From Mesostigma viride (lineage: Eukaryota > Streptophyta > Mesostigmatophyceae > Mesostigmatales > Mesostigmataceae): 22,249 nucleotides of DNA. Below, in pieces: positions 18,362 through 22,249 of this stretch. Numbering within the stretch: position 1 is the stretch's first letter; each line of letters starts with the position of its first letter. Below the pieces are notes generated by a model, which did not search any database, had not been told where the DNA came from, and was given only the letters and a program-made list of their open reading frames with translations. The stretch covers positions 1-22,249 of the forward strand of contig RPFO01001161.1 in NCBI GenBank assembly GCA_009746045.1, written 5' to 3'. The translations under genes and the position numbers were made by a program.

Positions 18362-18562
18362 GTGTCGTCATTCTTCAGTTTTACGTATTTCACGCCTTGT
18401 AAAATCAGTTTTGCTGTTCATGGAAGACGTGGGATGGGGCAAACGAATGTCTGGTGTCACCATAGACAATGGCGATTGAGCGCTGGATTGCTTGGCACGG
18501 GACGAACGCTGGCGATGGCGATTTGTGTCAAAGATGTGGTCAATGTATCTGCTTTTATCTAA
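18362..18562 (+). CDS. open exon-like frame in segment X, unit 4
   Basis: Counterpart of 12844-13044 with Trp in place of Leu (HHRQWRLSAG). Same acceptor and stop. Confidence 0.25.
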   Translation: MSSFFSFTYFTPCKISFAVHGRRGMGQTNVWCHHRQWRLSAGLLGTGRTLAMAICVKDVVNVSAFI

Positions 18563-18608
18563 TGTGATTTACGTTTACCGTCATCTTATGCAATTTCCCT
18601 TTTTCCAG

Positions 18609-18767
18609 ACGAATTTTCTTGGTCGCAGCGTGCACCTACCGGACCAAGAGTCTGTCTTCCATTGTCGTATCCGTGGGGTGCGTCCTCTTCATTCTCCTTG
18701 GGAATGTCATTGCCACGTTATCCGTGTTGCTTTCTTCTGGAACAGACTGGGCAGGGAAAGCCCATGA
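18609..18767 (+). CDS. exon-like segment T, unit 4
   Basis: Same as the other T copies except Ile to Leu and Glu to Gln (VHLPDQESVF). Same acceptor and stop. Confidence 0.35.
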   Translation, partial: TNFLGRSVHLPDQESVFHCRIRGVRPLHSPWECHCHVIRVAFFWNRLGRESP

Positions 18768-18781
18768 TTGCTCATGGATGA

Positions 18782-18902
18782 TTGCTCATGCACCAATTTT
18801 GGGAGTCGTTGACTGCTGTGCTGCCTGACGTTGATGGTGGTTTTGCGTGTGATAAGCTGCCTTGCTTTGCACGTGAGTTTTCACTGGGCTATATGGGTGA
18901 AG
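18782..18902 (+). CDS. exon-like segment M, unit 4
   Basis: Reads MLMHQFWESLTAVLPD and ends at FSLGYMGE before the gtgagc donor. It has Gln, Glu and Glu replacing Arg, Val and Gly of unit 3, so most of its changes are non-synonymous in this frame. Confidence 0.25.
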
Positions 18903-19033
18903 GTGAGCGTCCACGGGGTGTGTCATGCTGTGCTATATTGCTTCCATCCAGCATATCCAAAGTTAGCCCAAGTGGCTTGAACAGTGAACATTTTGCTTTG
19001 CTCTAATGGCTGTGCAATATTTGTGTTGTGCAG

Positions 19034-19113
19034 ATTTTTACTGGGCTGAAGCCAAATTCACGCATAGGTAGACAGTTTGCTGCACGTGAATTTTTACTGG
19101 GCTGTACGTGCAG
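19034..19113 (+). CDS. exon I, unit 4
   Basis: Same as the other copies except Met to Ile (NSRIGRQF). Donor, acceptor and phase are preserved. Confidence 0.4.
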
Positions 19114-19242
19114 GTGGGCAACCATGCGTTGTGCCATTTTTCTACATGGATTCATCATAGTTGCTGTCAAACGTAGGCCCCATTGGCTTGCACACTGAAT
19201 TTTGCTTTGCTGGCTGTGTAATTTTGATGTCTCATTCTGCAG

Positions 19243-19318
19243 GCGTGCCCGCTACCTGATCAACCAGGTGTGCTTTGCATTGTGCCAGCGGGGCCATGTT
19301 TGTTTCCTTTGCATGTGT
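19243..19318 (+). CDS. exon R, Cys-rich, unit 4
   Basis: Same as the other copies except Thr to Met near the end (CFLCMC). The 3' end is uncertain as before. Confidence 0.35.
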
Positions 19319-19383
19319 AGGCAGGCAGACTGGCAGGGGACATGGGGCATGAGGCTTGGGTTGTGGGGTATGTTGCATGGGTC

Positions 19384-19528
<145 letters not shown>

Positions 19529-19863
19529 GCAGCCACATGCACGAGATGTGATTATTGGCAAGCCAGCCAGCGGGGGCACCACAGGGAGGAGGGCATGGGG
19601 ACAGGGGGAAGGGGGAGGGGGCGGGGGGCAGGGTCCAGGCGGCAGGGGGCAGGGGGAGCCTCTCTGAAGCTATGAGTCACAGGTCGTGGGGACTGGGGCA
19701 TGGGGCAGGCCCTCAGCCACCTGCACGTGATGTGGTCAGAGGCAAGACACAAGCAAAGGCACAGTGGGCAGGTGGGACGGGTCAGGGGACCTGGGGCACG
19801 AGCCATGAAACTTGGGGACATGGGGCACGAGGCTTGGGGCGTGGGGTATGTGGCATGGGTCAG

Positions 19864-20421
<558 letters not shown>

Positions 20422-20847
20422 GGCAGCCACATGCACGAGATGTGATTATTGGCAAGCCAGCCAGCGGTGGCACCACAGGGAGGAGGGCATGGGGACAGGG
20501 GGAAGGGGGAGGGGGCGGGGGGCAGGGTCCAGGCGGCAGGGGGCAGGGGAAGCCTTTCTGAAGCTATGAGTCACAGGTCGTGGGGACTGGGGCATGGGGC
20601 AGGCCCTCAGCCACCTGCACGTGATGTGGTCAGAGGCAAGTCACAAGCAAGGGCACAGTGGGCAGGTGGGACGGGGCAGGGGACCTAGGCCACGAGCCAT
20701 GAAACTTGGGGCATGGGGAGTGGGGCGTTGGGCAGGCAGGTAGGGGTGGTACACACGCACATGCCCTGCCATGCCCTGCGATCCCGCAAAAGGGCACCGT
20801 GGGGTCTTGTGGGTTGTCACACGTTGTTATGGGGTGCATATTTGCAG

Positions 20848-20956
20848 GGACATGAAGATGGGTGACCGCGCCGTAACCGAGACGTGTGTGGTGGCAACAT
20901 GCCGCCTGGATACCAGCTGGCCTTGCTTCGTTAGATACATTTATGGCTGCATGTGA
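20848..20956 (+). CDS. last exon D, unit 4
   Basis: Same acceptor, frame and stop as in units 1 and 2, with the CRLDTSWP form. Confidence 0.45.
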
Positions 20957-21597
20957 TGGCGTGCCCTTGCGGTGGTCACAGTGGTCACAGTGAGGGCCTG
21001 TGGTTGCCCCATACTGGTGGTGGTTATAAAGAAGTTAGCGAATACAAAACTTTCTTTCTTCAGGTGATTTTGAAGTGGGCATGAGCGATCGTGCACATGC
21101 TAACATTTGATGGCCATTCCATGGTGAAGTTGGGAATTGGATGGGATTGTTTGATAAAGATGCGGTGGTGTGTCTTAAAATGAGCTGTGCTAATCTCATT
21201 ATGAAGTGCTCAAGACAACTCATTATAATAAATCAGAGTTGTCCAGAACAAACATTGTCTGCATCGTGTCCCAACTTGAACAGTACATGAAGTGTGACAC
21301 CTATGCTACGTGTGTTGCGGGCTAGCTGTGTCAGCAAACAAATTTTAGCTTTTAGCCCTCAAATCGTGTCCAACTCGCGCCTAACAATAGGAGCCAGTTG
21401 CACCTTGCATGGTAATGTCCACAAACTAACCTAAAACAGTTGAGTGTCCATACTGGGACCAAAGCACACTCATATAGGGACTTTGGTCTGGCAGGCCCCC
21501 AGCGGCTTGGCCGGCCAGGGCGGCATATTCTGACCTGGCCTGGCCCCAAGGGCATTCCCAAAAGGGTAGGGAAACATGCCACGAACTACACCCAGCC
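20957..21597 (+). repeat. non-coding tail block, unit 4
   Basis: Same layout, with the acceptor-like 'tttctttcttcag' intact as in unit 1 and AATAAA at 21227-21232. The junction palindrome is completely deleted at 21590-21597. No gene seen. Confidence 0.7.
21227..21232 (+). promoter_or_regulatory. candidate poly(A) signal AATAAA, unit 4
   Basis: Conserved position after exon D. Confidence 0.3.
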
Positions 21598-22249
21598 ATA
21601 ACTCATAAAAAATGCCTACAATATTTGGAACGAATCCATGCATCGATGCTCCTACACCAATCAGTTTTCTGCACCGCCATAGCCTAGAATTTGCATGTAC
21701 GTAATTATTTCGTCCCTGTGGACCTTTAGCGAGATGACTTGCCTGAACGTGTTCAGACGGGGCGCGTGCCAGGAAACGGCTCGAAGCTGGGAAAAGCAGG
21801 GGGCTCAGCCCGCCAAACGGCCGTACGAAACCGAAAATTTTGGGCTCCCGCTGGCCCCCCCGCCTCGGCGCCCTCGGCCACTGCCCCTTCGCACTGCGCA
21901 CCCCGCGTGGCGCCGGCGTTCCCGAGGACGCACCCCGCGGGTGTACGCGCCAATCGCCCGCTCAGGCGCCAAAAAGTCCGGGCCCCGAAGGGGCCCCCAA
22001 CTTGTCAATACTAACTACGATCGTGTTGCGCAAGGGAGAAACCCGAACATCCTGACATCGCCGCGGGCGCCGTACCGTACGGCCTGATCGCACCCCCACG
22101 CCCGAGGCAAATCCTGAAATCCTGCGGAGCCGCGAGTTACGGCCCGTAACCGCCGGCCTGAACGCCGTCACACCCTCCTAAGATCGAGTCTCAGGAGTTC
22201 TGAAAGAAAATGACGTCAGCTCAATTCAGCAAAATGCGGGAGAAATTGC
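21598..22249 (+). repeat. array unit 5, head and start of block B (cut by window end)
   Basis: Head with CCAAT-like motif, CTGAAC-GT-GTTCAG at 21743-21756 and hairpin at 21980-21996. Block B follows with ACGATCGT at 22017-22024. GTTGCGCAAG at 22025-22034 has lost its palindrome through one C to G change. GCCGTACCGTACGGC is at 22069-22083. The array continues beyond the window. Confidence 0.8.

Overview
The window looks like nuclear DNA of a eukaryote, most likely an alga or other protist. It has short exons with clear GT...AG borders, whose reading frames join across introns in matching phase. AATAAA-type signals are candidate poly(A) sites, and there are long micro- and minisatellites but no bacterial gene organisation. 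I cannot name the species and recognise no protein family with confidence.

Nearly all of it is one higher-order tandem array, read in one orientation (+). Unit starts are set at a conserved AT-rich motif (ataactcataaa): unit 1 (partial) 1-5103, unit 2 5104-11378, unit 3 11379-16917, unit 4 16918-21597, unit 5 (partial) 21598-22249. A complete unit runs: head block (CCAAT box, GC-rich hairpin), palindrome-rich block B, a variable middle carrying exon-like cassettes, GCCA microsatellite tracts embedded in a G-rich composite repeat, a last exon (about 110 bp), then a non-coding tail with AATAAA.

The middles are mosaics. Unit 1 has exons N1+N2, a 191-bp tandem array, then exon-like segments T, M, I and R. 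Unit 2 has N1+N2, the 191-bp array, a 1.26-kb G-rich minisatellite, two further exons (L1, L2) and more of the same minisatellite. Units 3 and 4 lack N and L and carry a different segment (X) joined to T, M, I and R. Units 1, 3 and 4 are almost identical where they overlap, so amplification or homogenisation is recent. Unit 2 is the most diverged.

The best coding evidence is in unit 2. Exons 6633-6681, 6877-7010, 8936-9004 and 9173-9355 join in matching phase into 145 uninterrupted codons of ordinary-looking protein that I cannot assign. In units 1, 3 and 4, segments I and R also join in phase into a Cys-rich stretch. Differences between copies of N2 and of the last exon are mostly synonymous. 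I found no complete start-to-stop gene, so the units may be pieces of a multi-exon gene amplified as a satellite, a degenerate mobile element, or truncated gene copies. The very long open frames over the GCCA tracts and the minisatellite are artefacts of repeat period.
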